Positions 26,952 to 36,385 of a DNA stretch of 38,728 nucleotides are shown one piece after another. The stretch spans positions 1 through 38,728 of the forward strand of contig CANGLL010000004.1 of the NCBI GenBank assembly GCA_947454605.1. The letters are read 5' to 3'. The translations under genes were made by a program, and so were the position numbers. Every line of letters starts with the position of its first letter. Positions within the stretch are counted from its first letter, which is position 1. Under the pieces are notes generated by a model. It made no database searches and was not told where the DNA came from. It saw only the letters and a list, made by a program, of their open reading frames with translations. Origin of the DNA: Methylococcaceae bacterium. GTDB taxonomy: Bacteria > Pseudomonadota > Gammaproteobacteria > Methylococcales > Methylomonadaceae.

Positions 26952-27928
26952 ACTCACCCGCTATTTTAAAATTTCGTCGCCTTGGCATCATCACCATTTT
27001 TGCCGTTTATGTCGTCATTTTAATGGGCGGGATAGTGAGAGCCTCAGGCGCAGGCATGGGCTGTCCCGACTGGCCAACTTGCTTTGGGCAATGGATTCCA
27101 CCGACAGAAGAAGCACAATTACCGCCCAACTACCATGAAATTTATGCGCAACGCGGTTATGAAAACACCCAATTTAATCCGGTAAAAACCTGGACTGAAT
27201 ACACCAATCGATTGGTCGGAGTGACTATTGGATTTTTAATTTTTCTAACCGCAGGGTCATCACGCATTTTTCTTAAAACAGATAAAACTATATTTTACTT
27301 GGCGTTAAGTAGTTTCTTTCTGGTTGGATTTCAAGGCTGGCTGGGGTCCCACGTGGTTGCGAGCAATCTAAAACCCTTTATGATTACCTTACACATGCTC
27401 TTAGCTTTGGTTATCGTCGGATTACTAATTTACACCATTGCCCGCTCACAACGTAATTTCCTGAGCCAAATTGACACGCATTTATTACCCAATAAATTCA
27501 AAACGGTACTTGCCGTTGCAATGATCATGACTTTATTACAAATCGCCATGGGCACACAAGTCAGAGAGGCAGTCGATTTTATTGCTAAAACCAACATAGG
27601 TCGTGAATATTGGCGCGAGGATTTCCCTATCATCTTTTATATCCATCGCTCTTTTTCGTCGATTATTTTATTCACCAATCTATGGTTAGTTTGGAAAATA
27701 AAGCAATCAGTCGCGCCATCAACACTCTTATTTAAAACTGGACTCGTCCAAATTATATTAGTTGTTGTAGCGATAATTGCCGGCATCAGCCTAGACAGAC
27801 TTGGCGTACCTGCCATTGTGCAACCCATACATCTATTGATGGCTAATCTTATCTTTGGCGCACAATTCTTTCTCTTTAGTTGTTTGAGATACGCAGAAAA
27901 AAAACCAAATCTATCAACTAACGGATAG
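26948..27928 (+). CDS. ctaA: Haem A synthase (CtaA/COX15 family)
   Basis: The 326-residue polytopic inner-membrane protein oxidises the C8 methyl of haem O to a formyl group, giving haem A for aa3-type cytochrome oxidase. It has the N-terminal GGIVRASGAGMGCPDWPTC block with the paired Cys39 and Cys45, and conserved histidines at 135 and 149 (first half) and 233 and 295 (second half). The position that is often a haem-ligating His in the E-x-x-H-R motif is Asn87 here (EYTNR); I recall Asn there in other COX15-like groups, so the protein need not be inactive. No oxidase subunit or haem O synthase gene is nearby. It ends 11 bases inside the convergent efflux gene. Confidence 0.93.
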   Translation: MNSPAILKFRRLGIITIFAVYVVILMGGIVRASGAGMGCPDWPTCFGQWIPPTEEAQLPPNYHEIYAQRGYENTQFNPVKTWTEYTNRLVGVTIGFLIFLTAGSSRIFLKTDKTIFYLALSSFFLVGFQGWLGSHVVASNLKPFMITLHMLLALVIVGLLIYTIARSQRNFLSQIDTHLLPNKFKTVLAVAMIMTLLQIAMGTQVREAVDFIAKTNIGREYWREDFPIIFYIHRSFSSIILFTNLWLVWKIKQSVAPSTLLFKTGLVQIILVVVAIIAGISLDRLGVPAIVQPIHLLMANLIFGAQFFLFSCLRYAEKKPNLSTNG

Positions 27929-29363
27929 AAACTTGCTCGGCGGACATCAACTCCCAACCGCCACCTAAGGCTTTATAAACAGCGGCCAAAGCGGTCGCTG
28001 TTGCAGTTTGGCTCTGGGCCAACTTTTCCTGATCATCTAACAATCGTAACTCGGTATCTAATACCGTTAAAAAATCACTCACTCCCTCATCAAAACGTAA
28101 ATGAACCAATTCTTCTGCTCTAACACTCGCTTGCGCGGCTGATTCCAAATAAGCCTGACGCGCACGAGCACGATTATAATTAATTAAGGCATTTTCCGTT
28201 TCTTCTAAAGCAGTCAACACCGTTTGTTGATACTGCGCCAAACTCCCTTCCGCATTAGCATTTGCGGCTTTAATACGTGCATAGACATGCCCTAAATCTA
28301 AAGCAGGCCACGTAATTCTGGGACCAAAAGAATAACTATCAGACCCAGATGCACCCACTGCTGATAGCTTACTAGCTTCTAATGATAGAGTACCCACAAA
28401 AGTGACGCGTGGAAACAAATCAGCCGTTGCTATACCAATATTTGCCGTAGCCGATGCTAAGTTACGCTCAGCAATCCTTATATCAGGACGTCGACGCAAT
28501 AATTCAGCCGGATGTCCAATCTGAATCGTTTCTGGAATCTTAGGTAAGGGTGCAACTTGAGATAGCGATTGCGTCAATGTATCTGGCATTTGCCCCGTCA
28601 GTACACTTAAGCGATGTATCGCTCGATAAATACCGGCTTCTAGAGACGGAATCAGAGCCCGAGTGGAATCTAATTGCGCAGAAGCTCTAGAAGTATCGAG
28701 TTCTGTGCCTCTACCTCCCGCTAATCTAACTTTAGTAATATCTAAGGTTTTAACTTGGTTTTCAGTATTCTTTTTGGCGACTTCTAACTGATTTTGTAAG
28801 CCACGTAATTCAAAATAATTTCTTGCAACTTCTGCAACTAAACTAACGTTTAAATCGCGTAACGTAGCCTCTTGCATTTCGACTTGATCATTACTGGCTT
28901 CGACACTTCTTCTAACACGACCAAAAATATCCAATTCCCACTGCGCATCAAACCCCACATTGTAGAGCTGTACCCCACGAGGCACATAAGAGCGATTATT
29001 CAAAGCCCCCATACTACGCTCTTGATCAATGTAATTAGCATGCGAACTGACAATAGGCGCTAAATTAAGTGCTGTTTGCAAATACAAAGCACGCGCTTGG
29101 GTAATATTGGCTCGTGCCGCTTTTAAATCAAGATTATGTTGTACGGTCTGATCAACTAACTCATTTAATGGCTTATCATGGAATAAAGTCCACCAACTCA
29201 CTTCTATATTCTTCTTAGAGAACTCTGCTGCATTGGCTCTAGCAAATGATTGGGGCGTTTCAATCTCTGGCGTTTTATAGTCAGGTCCAACAGCACAAGC
29301 GTTCAATAAGTTAGCGCCCAACACAGTAATTACGAAATAAGATTTAGAAACTAAATACTTCAT
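27918..29363 (-). CDS. Outer-membrane channel lipoprotein of an RND efflux pump
   Basis: The 481-residue protein belongs to the OprM/NodT family of TolC-like trimeric channels. A lipoprotein signal ends at LNAC (Cys23), followed by the typical AVGPDYKTPE. Two homologous halves of coiled-coil and beta-hairpin (for example AEVARNYFELRGLQNQL and LRRRPDIRIAERNLASA) are recognisable. It is the third gene of the efflux operon, with its start overlapping the permease stop (ATGA). It would span the outer membrane and periplasm and dock onto the adaptor and permease. Confidence 0.95.
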   Translation of the reverse strand: MKYLVSKSYFVITVLGANLLNACAVGPDYKTPEIETPQSFARANAAEFSKKNIEVSWWTLFHDKPLNELVDQTVQHNLDLKAARANITQARALYLQTALNLAPIVSSHANYIDQERSMGALNNRSYVPRGVQLYNVGFDAQWELDIFGRVRRSVEASNDQVEMQEATLRDLNVSLVAEVARNYFELRGLQNQLEVAKKNTENQVKTLDITKVRLAGGRGTELDTSRASAQLDSTRALIPSLEAGIYRAIHRLSVLTGQMPDTLTQSLSQVAPLPKIPETIQIGHPAELLRRRPDIRIAERNLASATANIGIATADLFPRVTFVGTLSLEASKLSAVGASGSDSYSFGPRITWPALDLGHVYARIKAANANAEGSLAQYQQTVLTALEETENALINYNRARARQAYLESAAQASVRAEELVHLRFDEGVSDFLTVLDTELRLLDDQEKLAQSQTATATALAAVYKALGGGWELMSAEQVSIR

Positions 29364-32300
29364 AGCTCTGTACCTGCATAACTGTCTAGCTTCTTAGACG
29401 GCTGAGGCTTGATACGATTTGCTAAAGATAACACCCACACATAAAAAACCGGCGTTAACAACAAGCCAAATAAGGTCACACCCAACATACCGCTAAACAC
29501 AGCCGTACCTAATATTTGTCGGGATTCAGCACCCGCCCCCGTTGCGATTACCAAAGGAAATACCCCCATAATAAAAGCAAAGGAAGTCATTAAAATAGGT
29601 CTTAATCGGGTACTGGCGGCTTCTTTAGCTGCATCAAAAGCAGTCAAACCTTCCATTTGACGCCGCTTAGCAAATTCAACAATCAGAATGGCATTTTTAC
29701 TCGCCAAACCGACCAAAACGATAAACCCGATTTGCGTAAAGATATTGTTATCCATATGACTTATCCATACACCGATCATAGAAGACAAAATACACATCGG
29801 TACAATTAAGATAACCGCAAAGGGTAATGACCAACTCTCATATTGGGCCGCCAAGGCTAAAAATACAAAGATAACACTTAACGGAAACACTAAATACGCC
29901 ACATTACCCGCTAACACTTGCTGCAAGCTGAGTTCAGTCCATTCATAATCAAACCCTGGCGGCAACTCTTTAGCCATCAATTTATCCATCGTATCGATCG
30001 CTTGGCTAGAACTAACACCCGGCAACGTATTGCCATTAATTTCAGCCGCCGGATACATGTTATAGCGGGTGATTTTATCAGGACCATTAAGCTCCTTAAT
30101 ATCGATCAAAGATCCTAAAGGCACCATACCCCCATCAGAGTTACGAGTCTTTAACTTAACAATATCCTCTGGATTCATTCTAAACTCGGCATCCGCTTGC
30201 GCCGTTACCTGATACGTTCTGCCAAAACGATTAAAATCATTTAAATACAAAGAGCCTAAATAAATCTGTAAGGTATCAAATACATCTTTTAAAGCGACAC
30301 CCATCGATTTAACGCGTGTTCTATCCACATCTAAAAATAACTGCGGAACACTCGCTCTAAACGTTGTAAATAGACCCACTAGACCCGATTCTTTATTACC
30401 TGAAGCGACTAAATCACCGTTCACCTTTTTTAGAGCATCTATACCCGCATTACCGCGATCTTGAATTTGTAATTTAAACCCACCTACCGAACTCATCCCC
30501 CTAATCGGCGGTGGTGCAAATACTGCGATATAAGCATCATCCACCACAGAAAGACGTGCTTTAAGATCCTCAATCACCTTATTTGCATGTAAATTAGGCT
30601 GATCCGCACGTTCATCAAAACTTTCCAGTGTTGCAAACAAGGTCGCAACGTTAGATTGACTTGCGCCACTTAATATTGAAAACCCCGAATAAGCATTAAC
30701 GTGATTAACACCGTCTGTTTTTAAAATAATATCGGTGGCTTCTTTTACAACCGCTTGTGTTCTTGCTAAAGAGGCCGCGTCCGGTAATTGTGCATACAGA
30801 ATCAAATAGCCTTGATCTTGTTGCGGAATAAATCCCGTTGGTACTTTTTCAAATACCCAAAAGTTTAAGCCGCATAGGCCTGCATAAATCAGCAAGACGA
30901 TACTCGTCATACGCATGAGTCGCCCGACTAATCGTGAATAAGAGTGCCCAAACCATTCAAAGAACGTGTTAAACGCCCTAAAAAACCAACCCAGACAATA
31001 ATCAATCACGCGCGTAAATTTATCTTTATCACCGTGCGCCCGATCTAATAACAAGGTACATAAAGCCGGGCTTAAGGTTAAAGAATTAAAAGCCGAAATA
31101 ACGGTTGAAACCGCAATAGTCAAAGCAAACTGCTTGTAAAATGCACCAGATACGCCCGTAATAAAGGCTGTCGGCACAAACACCGCTACCAAAACTAAGG
31201 CCGTTGCAATAATAGGCCCCACTACTTCGCTCATCGCTTTTCGGGTCGCGTCTCTCGCAGACAGTCCTAAACCGATATGGCGTTCAACATTCTCAACCAC
31301 CACAATCGCATCATCCACCACAATACCAATCGCTAAAACCAATCCAAATAATGACAAGGTATTTAAAGAAATACCCATCGCAGACATCACCGCAAAGGTG
31401 CCAATTAAAGACACCGGCACGGCTAATAAAGGAATGATAGTGGCTCGCCAATTTTGTAAGAAAATAACAACCACTAAGACCACTAACAACAAGGCCTCAA
31501 ATAAAGTGATGACTACCGCCTTAATAGATTGCTGAATGAAAACGACGGTGTCGTAAATCATTTTATAATCCAATCCTTCTGGAAAACGGGTTTTTAACTT
31601 CAACATCGCTTCCACTACGGCTTTCTTAGTATCTAAGGCATTAGACCCCGGCAACTGAAAAATGGCTAAACCCACCGTAGGCTCACCATCTAATAGCAAC
31701 CCTGAGTTGTAATCCTTTGCTCCCAATTCAATGCGCGCCACATCTTTAAGTAAAGTGACCTGACCATTGCTACCTTTTTTAATAACAATATCCGCAAATT
31801 GTTCGGTATCCATTAAGCGACCTAAAGTCGTAATGGTGTATTGGAAATCTGCATTTTTATGACTAGGTTGCTGCCCCACGACACCCGCCGCGACCTGTAT
31901 ATTTTGATCCCGAATAGCATTAATAACATCGCTGGCTGTTAAACCACGGGCGGCAATTTGTTCTGGATTTAACCAAAGTCGCATACTGTAATCACGCGCA
32001 CCAAAAACGGTAATATCACCGACGCCAGGCAAACGCGCTAAAGTATCTTTAATTTGTAACAAGGCATAATTACTTAAATAAACACTGTCATAGCGTTTAT
32101 CAGGTGACACCAAATTAACCACCATACTTAAATCTGGACTTCGCTTCTTAACACTCACCCCTTGCCGTCTGACTTCTTCTGGCAACCTAGGTTCGGCCAA
32201 AGCCACACGGTTTTGTACTAAAACTTGGGCCTTATCCAAATTAGTACCAGGTTTAAAGGCCACGGTTAAAGCCATACTGCCACTATTAGTAGACTGTGAA

Positions 32301-32545
32301 GACATATACAACATGTCTTCCACACCATTCACTTCTTGTTCTATCGGCGTTGCGACTGTTTCCGCAACCACCTGAGAGTTTGCACCCGCATAATTCGTAC
32401 TAATCAGCACGGTGGGAGGGGCTATCTCAGGGTATTGAGTAATGGGTAAACTGATGAGCGCTAAACTCCCCACCAATACGATTAATATAGATAAAACGGC
32501 CGCAAAAATAGGCCGATCAATAAAGAAGTGTGTGAATCTATTCAT
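29360..32545 (-). CDS. RND multidrug efflux permease (AcrB/MexB type)
   Basis: The 1061-residue inner-membrane protein is a hydrophobe/amphiphile efflux-1 family transporter that exports drugs using the proton gradient. Proton-relay residues are in place: Asp411-Asp412 in GIVVDDAIVVVENVERH and the Lys in LASKNAILIVEFAK. The long periplasmic loops, the FIDRPIFAAVLSI start and GFIPQQDQGY are standard. The length is typical (AcrB 1049). It sits 2 bases after the adaptor gene and overlaps the channel gene. Substrates cannot be read from sequence. Confidence 0.97.
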   Translation of the reverse strand: MNRFTHFFIDRPIFAAVLSILIVLVGSLALISLPITQYPEIAPPTVLISTNYAGANSQVVAETVATPIEQEVNGVEDMLYMSSQSTNSGSMALTVAFKPGTNLDKAQVLVQNRVALAEPRLPEEVRRQGVSVKKRSPDLSMVVNLVSPDKRYDSVYLSNYALLQIKDTLARLPGVGDITVFGARDYSMRLWLNPEQIAARGLTASDVINAIRDQNIQVAAGVVGQQPSHKNADFQYTITTLGRLMDTEQFADIVIKKGSNGQVTLLKDVARIELGAKDYNSGLLLDGEPTVGLAIFQLPGSNALDTKKAVVEAMLKLKTRFPEGLDYKMIYDTVVFIQQSIKAVVITLFEALLLVVLVVVIFLQNWRATIIPLLAVPVSLIGTFAVMSAMGISLNTLSLFGLVLAIGIVVDDAIVVVENVERHIGLGLSARDATRKAMSEVVGPIIATALVLVAVFVPTAFITGVSGAFYKQFALTIAVSTVISAFNSLTLSPALCTLLLDRAHGDKDKFTRVIDYCLGWFFRAFNTFFEWFGHSYSRLVGRLMRMTSIVLLIYAGLCGLNFWVFEKVPTGFIPQQDQGYLILYAQLPDAASLARTQAVVKEATDIILKTDGVNHVNAYSGFSILSGASQSNVATLFATLESFDERADQPNLHANKVIEDLKARLSVVDDAYIAVFAPPPIRGMSSVGGFKLQIQDRGNAGIDALKKVNGDLVASGNKESGLVGLFTTFRASVPQLFLDVDRTRVKSMGVALKDVFDTLQIYLGSLYLNDFNRFGRTYQVTAQADAEFRMNPEDIVKLKTRNSDGGMVPLGSLIDIKELNGPDKITRYNMYPAAEINGNTLPGVSSSQAIDTMDKLMAKELPPGFDYEWTELSLQQVLAGNVAYLVFPLSVIFVFLALAAQYESWSLPFAVILIVPMCILSSMIGVWISHMDNNIFTQIGFIVLVGLASKNAILIVEFAKRRQMEGLTAFDAAKEAASTRLRPILMTSFAFIMGVFPLVIATGAGAESRQILGTAVFSGMLGVTLFGLLLTPVFYVWVLSLANRIKPQPSKKLDSYAGTEL

Positions 32546-32547
32546 GC

Positions 32548-33726
32548 TTAGTTCTCACCTTGAGATTCAGACAACACTATCTTTTCTGGATTAACCTGAC
32601 GGCCCGGCATCAATTTAGGTAAGCCATCCACAACCACCCATTCGTCCGACTTTAAACCACTCACAATCACTTTGGACTGTCCGATATGAGCACCTAATGC
32701 TATCGAACGATACTCCACTTTTTGTTCCGAATTAACCACCCACACAAAGTGCTGGCCTTGGTCTGTCGCAATAGCCCGATCTGGAATTAATAGCGCAGAA
32801 TAAGGCGCACTAGCCCGCACACGTAAGCGCGCAAAAAAACCAGAGTTTAATAAATCATCTGCATTTGCAAATACGCCCCGCAGTGATACGGTACCCGTTT
32901 TTATATCCGCACGCGGAGATGTGTAATCAATAATACCTTTATAAGGAAAACCCACATCATCAGACAACGCTAATTGCGCAGGTATCGGTTCAGCAATAGT
33001 CGATTTATGCTGCGCTTGTAACGCTTGACGACGATATTTAAGGGCCAAATGCTCATCTATGTCGACATACACATAAACAGGGTCAGTAGATACAATAAAG
33101 CTTAATAGGGTAGCTTCTGCCCCGCCGCCACTCACTAAGTTACCTGCCGTGATTAACTCACGCCCGATACGCCCGTCAATCGGTGCGCGAATTTTGGTAT
33201 ATTCCAAATTTAATTTAGCCATTTCTAAATTAGCGTGTGCCGACTGAACTGCCGCAGAGGCTTCACGTGCACCTTTACTGCGCGCATCATGCTCTTCTTC
33301 AGAAATCGCTTTACCTTTAAATAAGCGCTCTGAACGCTCTAAATCATTTTTAGCTAAATCTAATTTTACATTAGCACGCTCTAACTCAGCTTGGGCATAC
33401 TGTAATTGAGCATTAAAGGGTTTAGGATCGATCTCAAATAATAAATCACCCTTTTTTACTTTGGCACCGGCTTTAAAATTTACTTTATCTAAATAACCAC
33501 TCACCCTAGCGCGCACATCAACGCTACTCATTGATTCTATACGGCCGGTGTATTCATCCCATTCCGTTACATTTTGCACCAAAGGTTGGGCCATTTTTAC
33601 ATTAGCAGGTGGCATCACAGGCGCTTGTGCAGTATTAGCCGTATTAACATCACAGGCCACAATAGCGAGTGAAATAGACAAGACTAAACTCAGTTCTAAT
33701 ACCTTTATAAACGATCTTTTATGCAT
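32548..33726 (-). CDS. RND efflux periplasmic adaptor (AcrA/MexA type)
   Basis: The 392-residue membrane-fusion lipoprotein has a signal peptide ending IVAC (Cys25). It continues with the lipoyl-like half-motifs (RARVSGYLDKVNFKAGAKVKKGD; YTKIRAPIDGRIGRELI), a coiled-coil hairpin of about residues 110-165, and the beta-barrel and membrane-proximal domains. It bridges the permease and the outer-membrane channel. It is the first gene of the operon, and the divergent TetR gene and its palindromic operator lie just upstream. Confidence 0.96.
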   Translation of the reverse strand: MHKRSFIKVLELSLVLSISLAIVACDVNTANTAQAPVMPPANVKMAQPLVQNVTEWDEYTGRIESMSSVDVRARVSGYLDKVNFKAGAKVKKGDLLFEIDPKPFNAQLQYAQAELERANVKLDLAKNDLERSERLFKGKAISEEEHDARSKGAREASAAVQSAHANLEMAKLNLEYTKIRAPIDGRIGRELITAGNLVSGGGAEATLLSFIVSTDPVYVYVDIDEHLALKYRRQALQAQHKSTIAEPIPAQLALSDDVGFPYKGIIDYTSPRADIKTGTVSLRGVFANADDLLNSGFFARLRVRASAPYSALLIPDRAIATDQGQHFVWVVNSEQKVEYRSIALGAHIGQSKVIVSGLKSDEWVVVDGLPKLMPGRQVNPEKIVLSESQGEN

Positions 33727-33756
33727 GCCTTATGCCTGTGCTTCAAAATAAAATTA

Positions 33757-33778
33757 AATGGTAATAACTCTTACCATT
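33757..33778. promoter_or_regulatory. Palindromic operator between the efflux operon and tetR
   Basis: Perfect 8-bp inverted arms AATGGTAA (33757-33764) and TTACCATT (33771-33778) flank a 6-base centre, the size and form of a TetR-family operator. It overlaps the -10 region of the efflux operon promoter, so a bound repressor would block it. Confidence 0.75.
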
Positions 33779-33810
33779 ATAATTTACGGTATCATCTGAA
33801 CTTATGTCAA
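33776..33810 (-). promoter_or_regulatory. Promoter of the efflux operon
   Basis: On the minus strand a perfect -35 TTGACA (33810-33805) is followed after 18 bases by TAAATT (33786-33781). A perfect TATAAT at 33781-33776 is spaced 23 bases, too far for the same -35. The operator overlaps the downstream part. Confidence 0.5.
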
Positions 33811-33828
33811 CTTATGTTTTAAAACGCC

Positions 33829-34452
33829 ATGATTAAATGTGGACGACCACGAAAAGGCGAAGAAGATTCCAGCCGTCAGCGATTACTGGATGCCGCCCTC
33901 ATACTTTTTTTAGAAAATGGTTACGGTAGTGTTAGCTTAGAAAATATTGCTAAAAATGCACATGTCTCAATGCGCACGCTTTATAACGAATTTGAAGGTA
34001 AAGCCGGCTTATTTGGAACGGTGATCAAACGCTACAGTGATCCCTTTGTAAGCACCTTAACTGAAGAAAGCGCTCTAACCGGTCATCCTCAAGAGGCACT
34101 CATCACTTTTGGTAAGCAATTTATAGCCGGCATTACCCAACCCGAAGTTCTTCGCATGCGCAGTATCATGATGGGGGAATCGCTACGTTTTCCTGACCTT
34201 GCCGTACAGTTTTACGAACAAGGTCCACAACGCACCTTAAATCACTTAGAAGAATTTTTTATAAAACAACAAAAAGCGGGGTATTTTAAAGATCATGACC
34301 CGCATGCACTCGCAGATCATTACTTAAGTAGTCTTCGTAATGAGCGCTTACAAAAACTCCAGTTAGGGATTGAGCCACCCCCTACGATTCATGAGATTGA
34401 TACCTGGGTGCGCCAACGGACGGCACTTTTTTTAAAGGGCTGTCTAGGATAA
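33829..34452 (+). CDS. TetR/AcrR-family transcriptional repressor
   Basis: The 207-residue protein has an N-terminal TetR helix-turn-helix (about residues 15-62; VSLENIAKNAHVSMRTLYNEF). The C-terminal ligand domain resembles the AefR-type TetR_C family (VLRMRSIMMGESLRFPDLAVQFYEQGP). It starts with a basic GRPRKG arm, common in regulators of RND pumps. Divergent from the pump operon and next to a fitting palindrome, it is very probably its local repressor and likely autoregulated. A terminator follows. Confidence 0.93.
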   Translation: MIKCGRPRKGEEDSSRQRLLDAALILFLENGYGSVSLENIAKNAHVSMRTLYNEFEGKAGLFGTVIKRYSDPFVSTLTEESALTGHPQEALITFGKQFIAGITQPEVLRMRSIMMGESLRFPDLAVQFYEQGPQRTLNHLEEFFIKQQKAGYFKDHDPHALADHYLSSLRNERLQKLQLGIEPPPTIHEIDTWVRQRTALFLKGCLG

Positions 34453-34500
34453 TTATAAAGTTTTCAGAACCCGCTTTAACGCGATGGGATATCTGATTAC

Positions 34501-34538
34501 AATAAAGCAATTTAACTTATAGATATGCTTTATTTTTT
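34501..34538 (+). terminator. Terminator of the tetR-type gene
   Basis: AATAAAGCA (34501-34509) and TGCTTTATT (34526-34534) form a perfect 9-bp stem with a 16-base loop and a T run to 34538. The A run on the 5' side could make it work on the minus strand too, for the convergent glycosyltransferase operon. Confidence 0.75.
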
Positions 34539-34593
34539 ATTGTGATTAGTTTCGACCCATATTATCGTATTTAATTTGTACTTGAAACCACAG

Positions 34594-35535
34594 TTATTTT
34601 TTAAAACCGACTTTAGATTTAATTAAATAATGCGGTCTAGCCTTCACTTCTTCATAGATTTTGGCAATATACTCACCAATAATTCCAAGACTAATCATTA
34701 TAAAACTACCAATAATCAAAATACTGATGATGATAGTTGCAAAACCAGAGACGGCCCGACCTTCAAATATTGACCATATAGCATCGCCGGCTACAAAAAA
34801 GCCCAACACTAAGGTGATTAAACCTAACACACTCACAATTCTTAAAGGTAAGGAAGTGAACGTGGTTAAAGCGGTGATAGATAATTCTAACAATGACCAA
34901 AATGACCATTTGCTTTCACCATCTAATCGTTCTTCTACATCAAAATAAAGATACGCTTCAGTAAAACCAATCCAACTGGTTAAGCCTCGGAAAAACCGCT
35001 CTTTTTCAGGTAATTGATGCACTAAGATATCAACAATCTCTTTATCCAATAATTTATAGTCGGATGAGTTATTGGTATTAATGCCACCAAGACCCGAAAT
35101 AAGTTTATTAATTAAAAAGGCTGCAGACTTCTTAGCGACTGATTCTTGATTTCTTGTGCGCTTTACCGCGTGCACAATTTGAGCACCGGTTTGCCATTGA
35201 GCAATCATCTCGGGCATTAATTCAGGGGGATGTTGTAAATCACTATCGATAGTAATGATTGCGTCGCCGTTTGCATATTCAAGACCGGCAAGCATAGCGC
35301 TTTCTTTACCAAAATTTCGACTCAGTTTAATGGCTTTAATATGCGCATCATCCTGACTCAAATCACAGAGTTGTTGATAGGTGTCATCAGCACTGCCGTC
35401 ATCAATAACAATAATTTCCCAATCGACCTGACATTCTGATATGACATTAGTCACGTGTTTAATGGTTCTTTTAATGCCTAAGCCTTCGTTGAAAGCCGGA
35501 ATAACAATGCTAATGTAGGGTGAAGTTGTGTTCAT
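34594..35535 (-). CDS. Polyprenyl-phosphate glycosyltransferase, GT2 (GtrB/ArnC/FlmF-like)
   Basis: The 313-residue inner-membrane enzyme has a GT-A domain with VIPAFNEG (11-18), IDDGSADDT (44-52) and the metal-binding DSD (97-99) in DSDLQHPPE. Two C-terminal membrane helices follow (about 232-258 and 266-292). This is the DPM1/GtrB/ArnC layout, which charges undecaprenyl phosphate with one sugar from a nucleotide donor on the cytoplasmic face. It is the last of three genes, 17 bases after a NaxD/YdjC-like deacetylase and downstream of an ArnT-like transferase. That set matches the Francisella FlmF2-NaxD-FlmK lipid A galactosamine pathway. The sugar cannot be read from sequence. Confidence 0.9.
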   Translation of the reverse strand: MNTTSPYISIVIPAFNEGLGIKRTIKHVTNVISECQVDWEIIVIDDGSADDTYQQLCDLSQDDAHIKAIKLSRNFGKESAMLAGLEYANGDAIITIDSDLQHPPELMPEMIAQWQTGAQIVHAVKRTRNQESVAKKSAAFLINKLISGLGGINTNNSSDYKLLDKEIVDILVHQLPEKERFFRGLTSWIGFTEAYLYFDVEERLDGESKWSFWSLLELSITALTTFTSLPLRIVSVLGLITLVLGFFVAGDAIWSIFEGRAVSGFATIIISILIIGSFIMISLGIIGEYIAKIYEEVKARPHYLIKSKVGFKK

Positions 35536-35552
35536 GTTTTTAATCTACTCTC

Positions 35553-36380
35553 TTATGCATATCGGCATAACTGTATATTATTTCTTTGGTAGAGTGCTTG
35601 AATTTCGTTACTCTTTAACAAATTGAGTTCAGATTCCCACTGATGATAATCGAGCAAACGTGAATTTTTAATCTCATCAGCATCAAATAACCCCGGGTGA
35701 CACATTAGTTCATAGGTATGCCCCGAAACCAGCGTTGCAAATAATTTTTCAAGGTAATTAATAGTGAGCTTTCCACTACTATTAAGCCCTATTAAGCGCG
35801 GAGTATTGCTTTTATAACGTGATTTATTAATTACATGCACGGCTTGCAATAAAACATTTCGAATTAACGCATTAACACTCGTTGAAACTAACCATTCAGG
35901 TTGAGTTTGACGCACATGAGCTATTTTAAATTCATCGGCCAATTTCATTACAATAGGAAATAAAGGCGGCAGCATATGAATATGCTCATGCGAGTTTAAA
36001 AATTTTAAATCAACTACCTGACAGCGTTCGATTTGTGCTTGCCATTCTTTATAAATATCATCAGCGCTAATAAGTCCACGTACTAATAAACCTACCATGG
36101 GATATAAGCCAGGAAACTGCCCTCCATACTTAACCAGTTTGCTTTCCATCACTTTTGTTAAAGGGTGCCCCATTGTTAAATTAAGATGCACGCCCAAATC
36201 CACATTTTTTAATGGCTTTAACCATTCAAGCTGGCGATCTAATTCTGTAAGGTTAGCCAAGATACCCGTGGCTGTTATGCTCCCTGTTTGGATGGCCTCT
36301 AAAATACCTCTACTGGTACAGGGAAAGTAAGCATAATCATCTGCATTAATAATAAGTTTAATCGGTTGCTTATTGCTCAT
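35553..36380 (-). CDS. YdjC-family carbohydrate deacetylase (ChbG/NaxD/HpnK-like)
   Basis: The 275-residue protein begins with the family signature INADDYA (11-17; Asp14-Asp15), followed by GVHLNL (His65) and SHEHIHMLP (His131, His133, His135), which form the catalytic Asp and the Asp-His-His metal site. Members remove N-acetyl groups from amino sugars: ChbG from chitobiose-phosphate, NaxD from undecaprenyl-phosphate GalNAc in Francisella, and HpnK acts in hopanoid synthesis. Because it lies between an ArnT-like transferase (5 bases upstream) and an Und-P glycosyltransferase (17 bases downstream), a NaxD-like role is most likely. No hopanoid or chitobiose genes are near. Confidence 0.88.
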   Translation of the reverse strand: MSNKQPIKLIINADDYAYFPCTSRGILEAIQTGSITATGILANLTELDRQLEWLKPLKNVDLGVHLNLTMGHPLTKVMESKLVKYGGQFPGLYPMVGLLVRGLISADDIYKEWQAQIERCQVVDLKFLNSHEHIHMLPPLFPIVMKLADEFKIAHVRQTQPEWLVSTSVNALIRNVLLQAVHVINKSRYKSNTPRLIGLNSSGKLTINYLEKLFATLVSGHTYELMCHPGLFDADEIKNSRLLDYHQWESELNLLKSNEIQALYQRNNIQLCRYA

Positions 36381-36385
36381 GAGGG

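Noticed and set aside
27918-27928. Frameshift or annotation error at the ctaA / efflux channel end overlap
   Set aside because: Both C-termini are normal for their families, so an 11-base convergent overlap is genuine and unremarkable.
34661-34948. Plus-strand 95-codon frame opposite the GT2 gene
   Set aside because: The Ile/Lys-rich translation mirrors the membrane helices of the real gene; no start signals.
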